Origin: Coriobacteriales bacterium
GTDB lineage: Bacteria; Actinomycetota; Coriobacteriia; Coriobacteriales; UMGS124
Length of the DNA: 61,709 nt
Assembly (NCBI GenBank): GCA_017515595.1
Contig: JAFWFL010000073.1
Location: forward strand, 1-61,709
Reading direction: 5' to 3'
Shown here: in pieces, positions 43,556 to 52,454 of the stretch
How the letters are laid out: every line of letters starts with the position of its first letter
How positions within the stretch are numbered: position 1 is the stretch's first letter
Position numbers and translations under genes: made by a program
Notes under the pieces: model-generated
Databases searched by the model: none
The model's input: only the letters and a program-made list of their open reading frames with translations
What the model was told of the DNA's origin: nothing

Positions 43556-44482
43556 TTAATCAATATCGTCTACAAGCTCAGCGAGAACTTGTGCGTCAAG
43601 GCCATAGTCGCTGTCGCCGCCGAGGCCCTCGCAGTTAATGGAGTAATCAAAACCATCGTTTTCCCAGATAATCTTGATTGCTTTGTCCTCCTGGTTGCCG
43701 GAGCAAATAGCTATGAGGTCATCGTCAATATCCTGAGTCCAGGTAAGGGCATACTGATTGTAGTCGCCCGAGATATCATCGCCCTCGACCGGGGAACCCT
43801 TGCGGACGGTTATACGAGCTGCGCCAAGTTCATACCTGACCTCTGCAATACCCTTCATGCAGCGATAAATTGTCTCATAACCGCGACCCAGGCCATACTC
43901 CTCGAGGGTCTCGGGTACATCAAACTCATCAAAACCGGCGCCACTTGCGGCTTCGTCTGCGCTTGCAACCTCACTCCATGGGTTGGGCAAACCCACAAAC
44001 TCAGCATTGGGATCAGGCGCTGCTGCGTTCTCAAGCGGGAAGATCTTGAGATAACCGAGCGTACCGAGATCATAGGTATGTACGGAATCATATGGGGCAA
44101 GACCCTCTGTTGCGTTATATTTCTGCTCACGGGTAATAGTGATGCTGGCCTTAGCATCTGCCTGAGCATCATAATTGAAACTGCCGTTGTCTTCAAACTT
44201 GTAAGTACCGGTGCTGAAAACAAAAGCCGCATCATCGTCAAATACATACTGGGTAAAGGTCATATCATCAAAATAGACCCATACGGTGTCGAGATGGTCT
44301 GTGTCTCCGTCTTTCTCGACAAAAGCCTGCTTTTCTACACCCAAATAGATTGCAGCGACAGACGGGCCGTTCGCAGCTTCATTGGCGCGCGCAAACCCCG
44401 CGCCTACCAGTCCGGCAAATGTAAGTGCGCCACCTGCTAAACCCTTAACAAAAGACTTCCTGGTAAACAGTGATTTTGACAT
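43556..44482 (-). CDS. Exported protein of unknown function (Tat-like signal, Arg-Lys pair)
   Basis: A 308-residue protein with a Tat-like signal that has Arg-Lys instead of Arg-Arg (FTRKSFVKGLAGGALTFAG) and a cleavage site near ARANEA (~33). The mature part is acidic, with several Asp-rich stretches and beta-strand-like sequence (VWVYFDDMTFTQYVFDDDAA). I do not recognise a family. Start ATG follows AGAAAGGG. It is monocistronic with its own terminator. An extracytoplasmic binding role is possible. Confidence 0.75.
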   Translation of the reverse strand: MSKSLFTRKSFVKGLAGGALTFAGLVGAGFARANEAANGPSVAAIYLGVEKQAFVEKDGDTDHLDTVWVYFDDMTFTQYVFDDDAAFVFSTGTYKFEDNGSFNYDAQADAKASITITREQKYNATEGLAPYDSVHTYDLGTLGYLKIFPLENAAAPDPNAEFVGLPNPWSEVASADEAASGAGFDEFDVPETLEEYGLGRGYETIYRCMKGIAEVRYELGAARITVRKGSPVEGDDISGDYNQYALTWTQDIDDDLIAICSGNQEDKAIKIIWENDGFDYSINCEGLGGDSDYGLDAQVLAELVDDID

Positions 44483-44641
44483 AACAAACCCTTTCTCTAC
44501 ATGTTGCCGGCGGCTAATTCCGCTGGCAGCTTTCCAATGATTCTACTGCTATATACGCCCGCTATTCATCCTTATGTCTCAGTCTCAATACATCATTCAT
44601 GATAGTTCCATATGACTTGAAACAGAGAATACATTAATATC

Positions 44642-44953
44642 CTATTTATGTTTTGATGCAGGGAGTTCACTATACATCGCTTCGAAAAGATCCCGCAGGA
44701 ACTCTTTGTCTTCAACATTGTCCACAGCAATCATTTCTTTTGCGCCTTCATAGGGAAGCTCTTTACTTGCGGTTGGCATCATTGCCTGGGCTGACATGGT
44801 GGGTTTTACCAAAAAGCGGTCATCGTAAATACCGCCTATTACTTTACCGCGGTAGTAAATAATATATTCTCCCATCATTGCCCGGTAAGTTACATCGCCT
44901 GCTTCTTCAAGCTGCTCCATAATGAAATCCAAATAATCTTTGCTAGATGCCAT
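44642..44953 (-). CDS. TfoX/Sxy N-terminal domain protein
   Basis: A 103-residue stand-alone TfoX_N protein: DYLDFIMEQLEEAGDVTYRA, then MMGEYIIYYRGKVIGGIYDD, and a C-terminal helix. In gammaproteobacteria the two-domain Sxy/TfoX controls competence; stand-alone N-terminal domains in Gram-positives have no proven role there. It should not be read as evidence of competence, though it is worth noting beside the uptake-sequence-like word in this window. The ATG at 44953 follows AGAAAGGG; the longer frame from 45046 is unlikely. Confidence 0.82.
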   Translation of the reverse strand: MASSKDYLDFIMEQLEEAGDVTYRAMMGEYIIYYRGKVIGGIYDDRFLVKPTMSAQAMMPTASKELPYEGAKEMIAVDNVEDKEFLRDLFEAMYSELPASKHK

Positions 44954-45337
44954 CGCTTTGCCCTTTCTGATGAATGCTAAACACAATATATTCTCATTTG
45001 ATTCATGGCTCGATTTTGACACACTCAAAGATTTTTGCAAAACCATAGAAAGTGTATTCTCAAATAATACCGAACAACGCCCCTGGTTCGCAAAAGCCGC
45101 AGCTCAACAATTTGAACTGCGGCTGAGGTATCTGCGGGAGCTCTAAGGTAGAAAAGAGACTCTTCATTGTCTCTTTTTGGTCGTTTGTCCTATGTGAAAA
45201 GGTATATCTGCATTTTACAACAGGTATTTGAGTTTGATCTGACTTGTTTTTGCGTTTTGTATAGGCTATTCTTGCCATAGCCGAGAAGAACGGCTTTGCG
45301 GTGTCTCTGTTGATATCTTAAGGGAAAGTGAAAGACT
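44954..45337. other. 384-bp intergenic region with two hairpins
   Basis: Hairpins lie at 45095-45124 (AGCCGCAG/CTGCGGCT) and 45152-45179 (AAAGAGAC/GTCTCTTT with a T run). The second looks like a terminator and shares GGTAGAAAAGAGAC with 49476-49490. One GCCGAGAA occurs at 45280. An open frame at 44940-45146 has no ribosome binding site and is not called. The last ~60 bp should hold the promoter of the gene at 45338. Confidence 0.6.
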
Positions 45338-46348
45338 ATGGGATCACGAGTTCTGGTTACCAGGCGTTGCGCAATTGCTATGGCAGGAATTGCATCTGTT
45401 GCGGCTTTGTTTATGGCAAAGACGCCGTTGCGCGCACAGGCAAGCATCATAGATATCCTAACAGGTAAGAATCTGCTGCCATCAGAAACAACTAAGACAC
45501 CAAAGTTACCGGCTGAGGTTGATCTGTGGACAAGCCGTACGTTTTATTCCAAGGATGGCATCCGCACTACAGTTCTTAGGCGTTCATATGATGATAACGG
45601 TAACATTCTCGAGCATGTTACCGAGCGCTTTGAGGCAGATGGCAGCCTGGATTATAGCACTAACATAACCTATACATATAAAGACGGCATCCCTGTAAAC
45701 AGATCGATTTCAAGTTTTGATGGTTCTCACGCTACTGATTCCCCGCTTACAACAGAATTCGATGATGACGGATTCCCCATTATGGTAGCTTGGTATGAAG
45801 ACGACCGGAGCACAGCCAGTTATCATAGCAGCGGATACGTAGAGTCAGAGATCGAACTTGACAATTCAGGAGATTCGCCAATCGCTGTATGCTCGTACTA
45901 CGACGAGCAAGGCTATCCTACCGGTCTCACCTTTGGATCGAACGAACCATACCTTAAGGCTGCCTGGGAATTTGATGAGAAAAACCATGCCGCAATACTA
46001 ACAGTACAGTCAACAGAGGCATACTGGCTCAATGAAACAGTGTATCAGTTAGCCAAGCTTGTGCTTGCCGGTGAATCAATTGCCCTGGATTCAGAACTCT
46101 CTGACTTCCTTAAGGAGTATGAAGTTTCATTCATGCCAACACCTGATGGAGGAGCTCTTGTTTATATCGCAGACAACTTCAGACCATATGGTGTTTACTA
46201 CTGTGAAACCGATGATCGCAGCAATATCACTGCAGTTTATGACGAAAACGGAATCTTGCGTTACGAAGCAACGCACGAGACGTTCCAAAACCCCACCGGC
46301 TGGGCTATGTATATGTCAGCGTATCGCTTTGTACTCGGCATACTGTAG
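45338..46348 (+). CDS. Exported protein with YD/RHS-like repeats, function unknown
   Basis: A 336-residue protein with an N-terminal signal containing Arg-Arg (VTRRCAIAMAGIASVAALFM) and likely cleavage near RAQA (~35). The mature half has tandem segments of the form 'YDDNGN ... ETF.ADG', 'FDDDGFPI', 'YYDEQGYPTG' and 'YDENGILRYE', resembling short YD/RHS beta repeats. These are usually structural and bind carbohydrate or wrap other domains. It is followed by a bidirectional terminator and converges on a reductase gene. Start ATG follows AAGGGAA. Confidence 0.75.
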   Translation: MGSRVLVTRRCAIAMAGIASVAALFMAKTPLRAQASIIDILTGKNLLPSETTKTPKLPAEVDLWTSRTFYSKDGIRTTVLRRSYDDNGNILEHVTERFEADGSLDYSTNITYTYKDGIPVNRSISSFDGSHATDSPLTTEFDDDGFPIMVAWYEDDRSTASYHSSGYVESEIELDNSGDSPIAVCSYYDEQGYPTGLTFGSNEPYLKAAWEFDEKNHAAILTVQSTEAYWLNETVYQLAKLVLAGESIALDSELSDFLKEYEVSFMPTPDGGALVYIADNFRPYGVYYCETDDRSNITAVYDENGILRYEATHETFQNPTGWAMYMSAYRFVLGIL

Positions 46349-46417
46349 GTTAAACAATGGGTTGATGAGTGACTGTTCATCCCATGTTACTATGTATCAT
46401 TACCCCATAAGAAAGCA

Positions 46418-46468
46418 ATGCCGAGAAACCCTCCGAGGCTATTATCCTCAGAGGGTTTCTCGGCATTA
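46418..46468. terminator. Bidirectional terminator with inverted TGCCGAGAAACCCTC pair
   Basis: AATGCCGAGAAACCCTC pairs with GAGGGTTTCTCGGCATT (17 bp) around a loop that holds a minor CGAGG/CCTC stem. A and T runs flank both sides. It lies between the convergent genes ending at 46348 and 46495 and contains GCCGAGAA at 46420 and, inverted, at 46457. Confidence 0.95.
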
Positions 46469-46494
46469 TTTATGATGATGTAAGCAGTAAATCT

Positions 46495-48075
46495 TTATGC
46501 AAGCTGCTCAGCAATTGCCTCAGCCATGATACGGCCGGAGTTGCAGGCCCAGCTTGACTGTGAACCCGGAGCCTTGTTAACGTCGTAGCAGTCGCCGTAA
46601 AGACCGCCGGCATCGCAGCCGACGGCATAAAGGCCGGTGATAACATTACCCTCGGTGTCGAGTACCTGACAGTTAGTATTGATCTTAACGCCGCCAACGG
46701 TGCAGTAATAGCCGAGGCCAATCTCTGCTACATAGAACGGACCTTCCTCGATGGCATGCATCTTCTCAGGATTCTTGTCGAAGTCCGGGTCAACGCCTGC
46801 TGCGCAGTACTCGTTGTACTTGGCAACAGCGGCAACCAAAGTCTCTGGGTCAAGACCGGCAGCAGCTGCGGCTTCTTCGAGGGTGTCGCCCTTGTGGACG
46901 CTCTCGAGGTCTTCTACAGCCTCGGTAAAGCCCTGCATGGGCTCGCCGGCTGCAACAAAGCTGAAGCAGGTGCCATATACACCCTCGTTCTCCCATGCGT
47001 CAAGGTCGCCCTTGCAGAATACGGAGTAGGTGCGGGTCTGGTTGCGCTGAGCAATACCGGTGCGGGCGAAGTCGTTCTCCCACTTATCTTCGTTAACAAA
47101 GCGCTCGCACTTCTCGTTAATCCAAAGAACAGGCTGAGTTGAGGCGATGTAGTCTGCCTGACCCCAGTGCGAACCAACCATAACGGGGCCGCACCACATA
47201 ACGGTGCCCAGGCCCTCGGCCATATCAGCGCCTGCAGCGCGAGCCATCTTGATGCCGTCAGCGTCGCGGCCAACCATACCCTGGGGCTCAAGAATTTCAT
47301 TCTTAGCCTCTGAAACAGCATAGAGGAAGTCGAGGTTGTTGGCATAACCGCCGGTTGCCAAAACAACGGCAGGGGCTTCAACCTTAACAACGGTACCGTC
47401 AGCACGCTGGCAAAGAACGCCTGCTACCTTACCGTCCTCCATGATGAGCTTTTTGCCGGGGCACTCAAGCTCAATCTGAACACCAAGGTTCTCGGCAGCC
47501 TTTGCAAATGAGTCCATAAAGCTTACGCCCGGGCCCATGTCGAGGTTGCGCTTAAAGATGTGCCATGCCTTGTGGTCGCCGTACTGTTGTACATGATCGA
47601 ACTCAATGCCAAGGCTCTCAAGCCATTCAATGGTACTTGCGGTCTTACCAAAGAACTTGAGGTACAGTCCGTGGTCCGGTACCCAGTGGTGGAAGTCCAT
47701 GCAGTTGTTAATGGCCTCAGCGATGGTCTGGGTCTCGCCGGCTTCCTCGGTCCAATGGGTCTCTACACCAAAGCTGCCCTCAACGCCAACAAATGAACCG
47801 CCGGTCCAGCCAAACTTCTCAAATACGATGGGCTCAAGACCAAGCTGCTTGGCCTGGCATGCGCAGGCAAGACCGGTGCCACCGCCGCCGAGAATAGCAA
47901 CGTCGCAGGTAAGTGTCTCAGTAGGCTCACCAATCTCATCAAGGTCCCAAGCGCTTGAGGTCTCGGCAATAATCTTGGCTTCTGCCTTGGATGCGGTGGC
48001 AGCAACGGCTGCAATACCGGCGGTAGCGGCTGCAGCAGTAACAAACGAACGACGGGTCATAGTGGACTCGGACAT
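46495..48075 (-). CDS. Tat-exported FAD-dependent reductase
   Basis: A 526-residue flavoprotein with TRRSFVTA (residues 7-14), GGGGTG (63-68), normal FAD-ribose Glu (VFEKFGWTGG) and C-terminal GLYAVGCDAGGLYGDCY. The substrate loop reads YCTVGG, closest in this window to canonical TMGG but lacking the His pair; the C-terminal Arg motif is missing too. Substrate unknown. Start ATG follows GAAGGG. The divergent LysR gene lies 403 bp away, so this reductase is probably under LysR-type control rather than membrane LuxR control. Confidence 0.88.
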   Translation of the reverse strand: MSESTMTRRSFVTAAAATAGIAAVAATASKAEAKIIAETSSAWDLDEIGEPTETLTCDVAILGGGGTGLACACQAKQLGLEPIVFEKFGWTGGSFVGVEGSFGVETHWTEEAGETQTIAEAINNCMDFHHWVPDHGLYLKFFGKTASTIEWLESLGIEFDHVQQYGDHKAWHIFKRNLDMGPGVSFMDSFAKAAENLGVQIELECPGKKLIMEDGKVAGVLCQRADGTVVKVEAPAVVLATGGYANNLDFLYAVSEAKNEILEPQGMVGRDADGIKMARAAGADMAEGLGTVMWCGPVMVGSHWGQADYIASTQPVLWINEKCERFVNEDKWENDFARTGIAQRNQTRTYSVFCKGDLDAWENEGVYGTCFSFVAAGEPMQGFTEAVEDLESVHKGDTLEEAAAAAGLDPETLVAAVAKYNEYCAAGVDPDFDKNPEKMHAIEEGPFYVAEIGLGYYCTVGGVKINTNCQVLDTEGNVITGLYAVGCDAGGLYGDCYDVNKAPGSQSSWACNSGRIMAEAIAEQLA

Positions 48076-48478
48076 GCAGATTTCCCTTCTTTACGAGCCA
48101 AGGAACGCGCGCATTTGCGCACTTGCGGTCCAAGGCACATTGATATAAAAATGATTCGTTGCAACGATTGCGTACTATATTGCCACGCTGCCCGCATGGA
48201 ATGCAAGTAGTTTGCACCATCTAATTTTGGGGTACCCCAACCAGTGGTTGGTTTCATTTTTCAGCCAGTTATGGTAGAAAATAAACTGAATAAATATCTA
48301 CTACGATATTGGGATCAGAAGGCATGTAAAGGAAACAAAAGATATCTGGCTCATTGCATACTTCCCCCTTGTTTGCATTGTACTGCTCATGTTGCGCCTT
48401 TTTAACATGCCTTCTGATCCCAATATCGTAGTAAGATTCATCCGTATGTCATTGTAAGACTCAAGGAGGATGGTTATC
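48076..48478. other. 403-bp divergent promoter region with inverted repeat
   Basis: It separates the reductase gene (-) from the LysR gene (+). Near the reductase lies GGGGTACCCC (~48228), a 10-bp palindrome followed by ACCAGTGGTTGG, a possible LysR site. The 29-bp inverted repeat (48299-48433) lies nearer to the LysR gene. No gene is called. Confidence 0.6.
48299..48433. repeat. Long inverted repeat C (29-bp perfect arms)
   Basis: The left arm 48299-48327 (begins TACTACGATATTGGGATCAG) is repeated in reverse without mismatch at 48405-48433, around a 77-bp interior. The right arm ends 30 bp before the LysR ribosome binding site. The interior reads as a hydrophobic peptide frame but has no start codon. 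It is comparable in layout to inverted repeat A. Confidence 0.93.
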
Positions 48479-49387
48479 TTGAACAGCGAGCAGCTTCATT
48501 ACTTTGAGCTGGTGTATGAGCTTCACAGTTATGCTGCCGCCGCTCGACAGGTACCTATGTCTCCGCAAGGTTTGACCAAAGCGGTCAGGGCATTGCAAAC
48601 CGAACTTGCCGTTCCGCTTTTTGAGCTTGATGATACAGCAAGCCATGTGCCCACCGCATTTGCCCATGAACTCTATGAGTTTGTTGGGGTTACCAAGAGC
48701 AATAAACGCCTGCTTGACGAGGCGTTTCAGCGCATTAAGGGCGAGCAGCAATATGAGATTAAACTCGGATGCTCGTTAGGCGTTATTGGTGCGTTGGGTC
48801 CTGATTTTCTCGAAGGATTCAGGGAGTTGCATCCTCATATACATGTGCTCTATTGGGAGACCAATGATGAGCTTTGTGACCAGGGACTTCTTGAAGGCCG
48901 TTATGATTTGGCACTTGCGGTTACTCCTTTTGCTCCAGTATTTACCTCCAAACAACTGTACCGCTGTCCCGTTTATTTTTGGGTGAATGCACAAAGTCCG
49001 CTCGCCCAAAAAGAATCCATGACACTCATGGATCTCGCAGGTTATGATATTGCGATACCGGGTGAAGGATTTAAATGCTACGAAAACCTCAAAAGTCAGG
49101 ATGCTCAGCAGCACATTGGGATTGGTCACATTTTTGAGATGAGCGAAATCTTCCATCTCTATGAATTCGCAGCAAGTGGCCGTGGCGTTGGTTTTACGGC
49201 CAGGCATCACCTGGGCCTCTCCATGTTTGCACATGACGAGCGTGTAAAGGCTGTCCCTCTTGAAGGCGTCGACTGGGGTTTTGGCCTCGAGCGCCTGGCA
49301 ACCCATGCCCTTACAGACCCAGAAAACGCCTTTTGGCAATGGTGTATATCCTATGCTAAAAAACTCCCGACTGATCCGGTAGAATAA
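48479..49387 (+). CDS. LysR-family transcriptional regulator
   Basis: A 302-residue regulator. The N-terminal winged helix (residues 1-60) has EQLHYFELVYELHSYAAAAR, with the LysR signature at SPQGLTKAVRALQTEL. The effector domain runs from ~90, with a periplasmic-binding-protein fold. I choose the TTG at 48479, which lies 9 bp after AAGGAGG and gives the usual LNSEQLHYF start; an ATG at 48470 overlaps that ribosome binding site. It is divergent from the reductase at 46495 and presumably senses that enzyme's substrate. Confidence 0.85.
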   Translation: MNSEQLHYFELVYELHSYAAAARQVPMSPQGLTKAVRALQTELAVPLFELDDTASHVPTAFAHELYEFVGVTKSNKRLLDEAFQRIKGEQQYEIKLGCSLGVIGALGPDFLEGFRELHPHIHVLYWETNDELCDQGLLEGRYDLALAVTPFAPVFTSKQLYRCPVYFWVNAQSPLAQKESMTLMDLAGYDIAIPGEGFKCYENLKSQDAQQHIGIGHIFEMSEIFHLYEFAASGRGVGFTARHHLGLSMFAHDERVKAVPLEGVDWGFGLERLATHALTDPENAFWQWCISYAKKLPTDPVE

Positions 49388-49483
49388 CAGGCCCTGGCAG
49401 CTGCCAGATTTATTTGATATAAGTTGTTAAGTCTTTGAAAGTATACTTCTGTTATATACTCACTCAGATGTGGGTGGTAGAAA

Positions 49484-49741
49484 AGAGACGATGGAGAGTC
49501 TCGAAACTCGAATCTGGCTTCTTCTTTGCGCATAAAATTAACTTGATTTTAGCCACAAATTTTGAATGTGTGGCCATTTTTAGCTTTCAGATCAGTTTAT
49601 TTTGCTTCAAATCAAAATTGCCGAGAAGCCCGCTTCTTTGAGCTGCGGGTTCTTCTCGGCTTATAAATCAATAATTAAAACGTGGTCACACGTTCAAAAA
49701 ATGTGGCCAAAATTCGAGTAAAACTGTGCGCAAAGAGTCTC
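49484..49741. repeat. Imperfect inverted repeat D enclosing a GCCGAGAA hairpin
   Basis: Pieces on the left (AAGAGAC at 49484, TTTGCGCA at ~49525, GATTTTAGCCAC and GAATGTGTGGCCA to ~49577) recur inverted on the right (TGGTCACACGTTC from 49682, GTGGCCAAAATTCGAG, TGCGCAAAGAGTCTCTT to 49741). The GCCGAGAA hairpin 49620-49660 lies in the middle. The outermost right arm touches the 3' end of the cytochrome gene. Most of the 354-bp gap 49388-49741 is this element; no gene is called there. Confidence 0.7.
49620..49660. terminator. Hairpin with inverted GCCGAGAA pair
   Basis: GCCGAGAAGCCCGC (49620) pairs with GCGGGTTCTTCTCGGC (ending 49660) with a small bulge. It lies downstream of both convergent genes (LysR and the cytochrome) and can act as a terminator. 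Confidence 0.75.
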
Positions 49742-50404
49742 TTACGAGTGGCAGGTGTAGCACTCGTAGACATCTTCATGGTGGCAGTCGCTGCAGAGTG
49801 TGGGGGCTTTTGCTTTGGGCGAAAGCTCGGAGTGCATCTTGTGGCAGCTGCCGCAGTTAAATTTCTTATGATCTTTTACATCAGGGATATCGTGGGGGTT
49901 TACCACAGTGCCTTCTGAGTCAACAAGCGCTTTGCTCTCGGCGCCTGCTTTGATGAGTGCTTCTGATGTGTGGCAGGTTGTGCAGCCTTCAACCGTCAAT
50001 TTACTCTTCTTGAGTTTGGTAGGCACTTTTGCGTTTGCTTTTGCATTTGCATGGACGTCAATGAGGGCATCGTCGGCATGACAGGTAATGCAGGCTACTT
50101 CGAGAAGACTGTGGACATACATGCCGCATTTCTCATTGTCTGCTGAGGCTGCCTCGTTGGTATGACAAGCGGTGCAGGGGCGGTCTTCTGCCCAGGCGAG
50201 AAGCTCGTCGCTTGGGCCGGCGTATTCCTCAGCAGCCTTGTCCTTCCCAGCATCTTTCCCGGCAGTTGCTTTTGAGCTGTCTGTTGCGGTAGCATCACTC
50301 TTGGTGTCTGTTGTTGACGTTGTATTGCTTGCTGCCAAAGCAGCCGGCAAAAGCGAAAGCATAAGGATGCAGGCGAATATAATCGCGAGCTTTTTGGCTT
50401 TCAT
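49742..50404 (-). CDS. Exported hexaheme c-type cytochrome
   Basis: A 220-residue protein with a signal peptide (residues 1-25) and six CxxCH heme sites: CTACH 77-81, CITCH 105-109, CTTCH 141-145, CGSCH 184-188, CSDCH 204-208 and CYTCH 215-219. A Ser/Thr/Lys-rich linker follows the signal. Extra His and the CGMYVH stretch may supply axial ligands. It is encoded 90 bp downstream of a Tat flavoprotein and should pass electrons to it, as in Shewanella flavocytochromes, where heme and flavin domains are fused. The ATG at 50404 follows GGGAGGAGA. Confidence 0.9.
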   Translation of the reverse strand: MKAKKLAIIFACILMLSLLPAALAASNTTSTTDTKSDATATDSSKATAGKDAGKDKAAEEYAGPSDELLAWAEDRPCTACHTNEAASADNEKCGMYVHSLLEVACITCHADDALIDVHANAKANAKVPTKLKKSKLTVEGCTTCHTSEALIKAGAESKALVDSEGTVVNPHDIPDVKDHKKFNCGSCHKMHSELSPKAKAPTLCSDCHHEDVYECYTCHS

Positions 50405-50423
50405 TACTGTTTCTCCTCCCATG

Positions 50424-50462
50424 CGACCCGCACCCGGGGATTTAATCCCAAGGTGCGGGTCG
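50424..50462. terminator. Intercistronic hairpin between flavoprotein and cytochrome genes
   Basis: CGACCCGCACC pairs with GGTGCGGGTCG around a loop that holds CGGGGATTTAATCCCAA. It lies between the two reverse-strand genes and may be an attenuator that sets their ratio, or a terminator. Confidence 0.7.
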
Positions 50463-50494
50463 TTTCCGGTTATTTATTCAGAGCAAACGTGCGC

Positions 50495-52174
50495 TTATGC
50501 CCAGGGCTCAAGAGCGCTTACAGCTTGGCCTGCGACCATGCCGTTTACAAAGCCTTCGCAGACGTTTCCGCCGCCGGCATAGTAATGATAGAACAGTGAG
50601 CCAAACTCGCCGGCTTCGTACAGACGAGGAATGGGGTTACCCTTCCAATCCTTGATCTGCATCTCAACAGTGCGGTCGCCGCCGCCGTTGGTGTTGAGGT
50701 AGGAGAGGCATACACGGGTTGCATAGAACGGGCCGTCGGTGATGCCCATGCCTACGCCATCCTCAGCGCTCTCTGCCTTGGTGGGAGTACGGCCAAACTC
50801 GGGATCCTCGCCATTGGCACCATTCTCGTTGTAGTTGTTTACGGTGTCAATGAAGTTCTGGAGATCTTCGCCCTCAAAGCCCATCTTCTCGCCGAGTTCC
50901 TCAATAGTGTCAGCCATAAGCACAATGCCCATGTCGACTTCTTCGAGGTTGTCATCGCTCCACTGATGAATACCAGCGTCAGGACCATGGATACCAATCC
51001 AGCCCTGGCCCTCAATGGGGTTCGACCAGTTAAAGATTGTCTTAATGCCACGGCGGGTCTCGTCATAAACCATCCACCAAGGATAGTTTGCGGTCTCAAG
51101 TGACGGAGCTTCCTGGATGAAGCAGGGCTCGGGGTAACGCTTGTCATGTGCAGGCCAGCGGACGTTCTCATTGTAGAAGCGCTTGCCATGGTTGTTAACA
51201 TAGATCATATGGGTAAGGTCGCCGGCGTCCCAAACGGAGCAGGACTGATGATACTGCTTGGAGAGGTCATACTGGCAGGCTGAGCCATACTCAACGGCAG
51301 CCATGTGGCGGAGTTTAGCGCCAATTTCCATAAGCATGAGAATACCGTCACCGGTGTTGTAGGGTGAGCCAATCTGGAACTGTTCATAATGCTGACGCAC
51401 GAACTCACGAACCATGTCGTAGTTGTTCTCAAAACCGCCGCATGCCATGATAACGCCCTTGCGAGCCTTAACGGTCTTCTCGACACCGTCCATCTCAACG
51501 CGAACGCCAAAAACTTCCTTGGTCTGCGGGTCAAAGATGAGGTGGGTTACGGGAGAATCATAGTTAACGGTAATGGAGTCGGCATAACGCTCAGTGATGA
51601 CGTCATGAAGAGCATGCCACTTGTTGTAGCCCTCGCCCTTGTCGTAGTTGGTCTTGATCTGCATGTTAATAACGTTAGCCTGCTCATAGGTTACGCCATT
51701 AAAGCTCTTGCTCTGACGCTCAGGAGCGTTTTCGCTGATTTCAACCTCAAAGACGTTGTCGTTGAACCACTGGGGCATAAGAGCGCAGTTGTCAGCCATG
51801 GCCTGGCACTCTTCCTCGGGCGCTCCGTCCCAGGCGATTGCACGCCAGTAATTTACTGCGCCGGGGCCGGTTGAGAGCTGAATGAAGCCGCAGCATACGT
51901 GGCTGTTGCCGCCGGCGTAAAGCTCGGGTGACTTCTCGAATACCTGAACCTGCGAACCTGCTGCTGCAGCGCTGATGGCGCTTGCTTCGCCTGCGAAGCC
52001 GTAGCCCATAACTACAACGTCGGTCTCAATATCCCATACCTCGGGGGCGTCATTGATGTGCAAGGGTGCCTCGGCATAAGCCTTGTTGGTTGCAGCGGCG
52101 AGAGCTGCGGAGAGGGACATACCGCCTGCGATGGCGCCTGCGATGAAGTCACGACGACTGGTTGTTGCTGACAT
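50495..52174 (-). CDS. Tat-exported FAD-dependent reductase paired with a cytochrome c
   Basis: A 559-residue flavoprotein with SRRDFIAG (residues 6-13), GYGFAG (57-62), FAD-ribose Glu in VFEKSPELYAGG and a C-terminal RLYEAGEFGSLFYHYYAGGG. The FAD motif reads GYG instead of GAG, a small departure. The substrate loop is LNTNGG. It is the only reductase here with an adjacent heme protein. Start ATG follows AGAAGGAG. It is divergent from a membrane LuxR regulator 280 bp away. Confidence 0.88.
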   Translation of the reverse strand: MSATTSRRDFIAGAIAGGMSLSAALAAATNKAYAEAPLHINDAPEVWDIETDVVVMGYGFAGEASAISAAAAGSQVQVFEKSPELYAGGNSHVCCGFIQLSTGPGAVNYWRAIAWDGAPEEECQAMADNCALMPQWFNDNVFEVEISENAPERQSKSFNGVTYEQANVINMQIKTNYDKGEGYNKWHALHDVITERYADSITVNYDSPVTHLIFDPQTKEVFGVRVEMDGVEKTVKARKGVIMACGGFENNYDMVREFVRQHYEQFQIGSPYNTGDGILMLMEIGAKLRHMAAVEYGSACQYDLSKQYHQSCSVWDAGDLTHMIYVNNHGKRFYNENVRWPAHDKRYPEPCFIQEAPSLETANYPWWMVYDETRRGIKTIFNWSNPIEGQGWIGIHGPDAGIHQWSDDNLEEVDMGIVLMADTIEELGEKMGFEGEDLQNFIDTVNNYNENGANGEDPEFGRTPTKAESAEDGVGMGITDGPFYATRVCLSYLNTNGGGDRTVEMQIKDWKGNPIPRLYEAGEFGSLFYHYYAGGGNVCEGFVNGMVAGQAVSALEPWA

Positions 52175-52353
52175 ACTAACTCCTTCTCATAATAGATGTG
52201 GAACACCTTTTTGAGAGCTGCGATTGCGCAAATCTCTTGAGGTGCTTTGGCCTTGCGGCTTGATGCACACAATACGCGAAAAGATATGGAGGAATCAAGA
52301 CCCGTCCGGTGTTGAATTAAAATAGACGTATGAACAGGGAGAATATACGTCAA

Positions 52354-52368
52354 GACACGAATCGTGTC
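52354..52368. promoter_or_regulatory. Candidate operator in the divergent region, 7-bp inverted repeat
   Basis: GACACGA-A-TCGTGTC is a perfect palindrome 86 bp upstream of the LuxR start and 180 bp from the reductase start. Its centre suits a dimeric HTH regulator. A second, longer-spaced pair (ACGTAT at 52327 and ATACGT at ~52345) lies just before it. Confidence 0.5.
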
Positions 52369-52454
52369 ATATTGAATTTCATTGTTGTGAGTGACTGTAC
52401 GGGTATCTGCTATACTAATAATTGGCATAAAACCGTGTCGAGAAGGACGTGTGC

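Noticed and set aside
44642-44953. TfoX-domain protein as proof of natural competence
   Set aside because: Stand-alone TfoX N-terminal domains in Gram-positives have no shown link to competence; it lacks the C-terminal half of Sxy. Not used as support for the uptake-sequence idea.
48286-48453. Frame of about 55 codons inside inverted repeat C encoding a hydrophobic peptide (KETKDIWLIAYFPLVCIVLL)
   Set aside because: No ATG, GTG or TTG start in frame and no ribosome binding site; its last third is the palindrome arm. Kept only as a curiosity.
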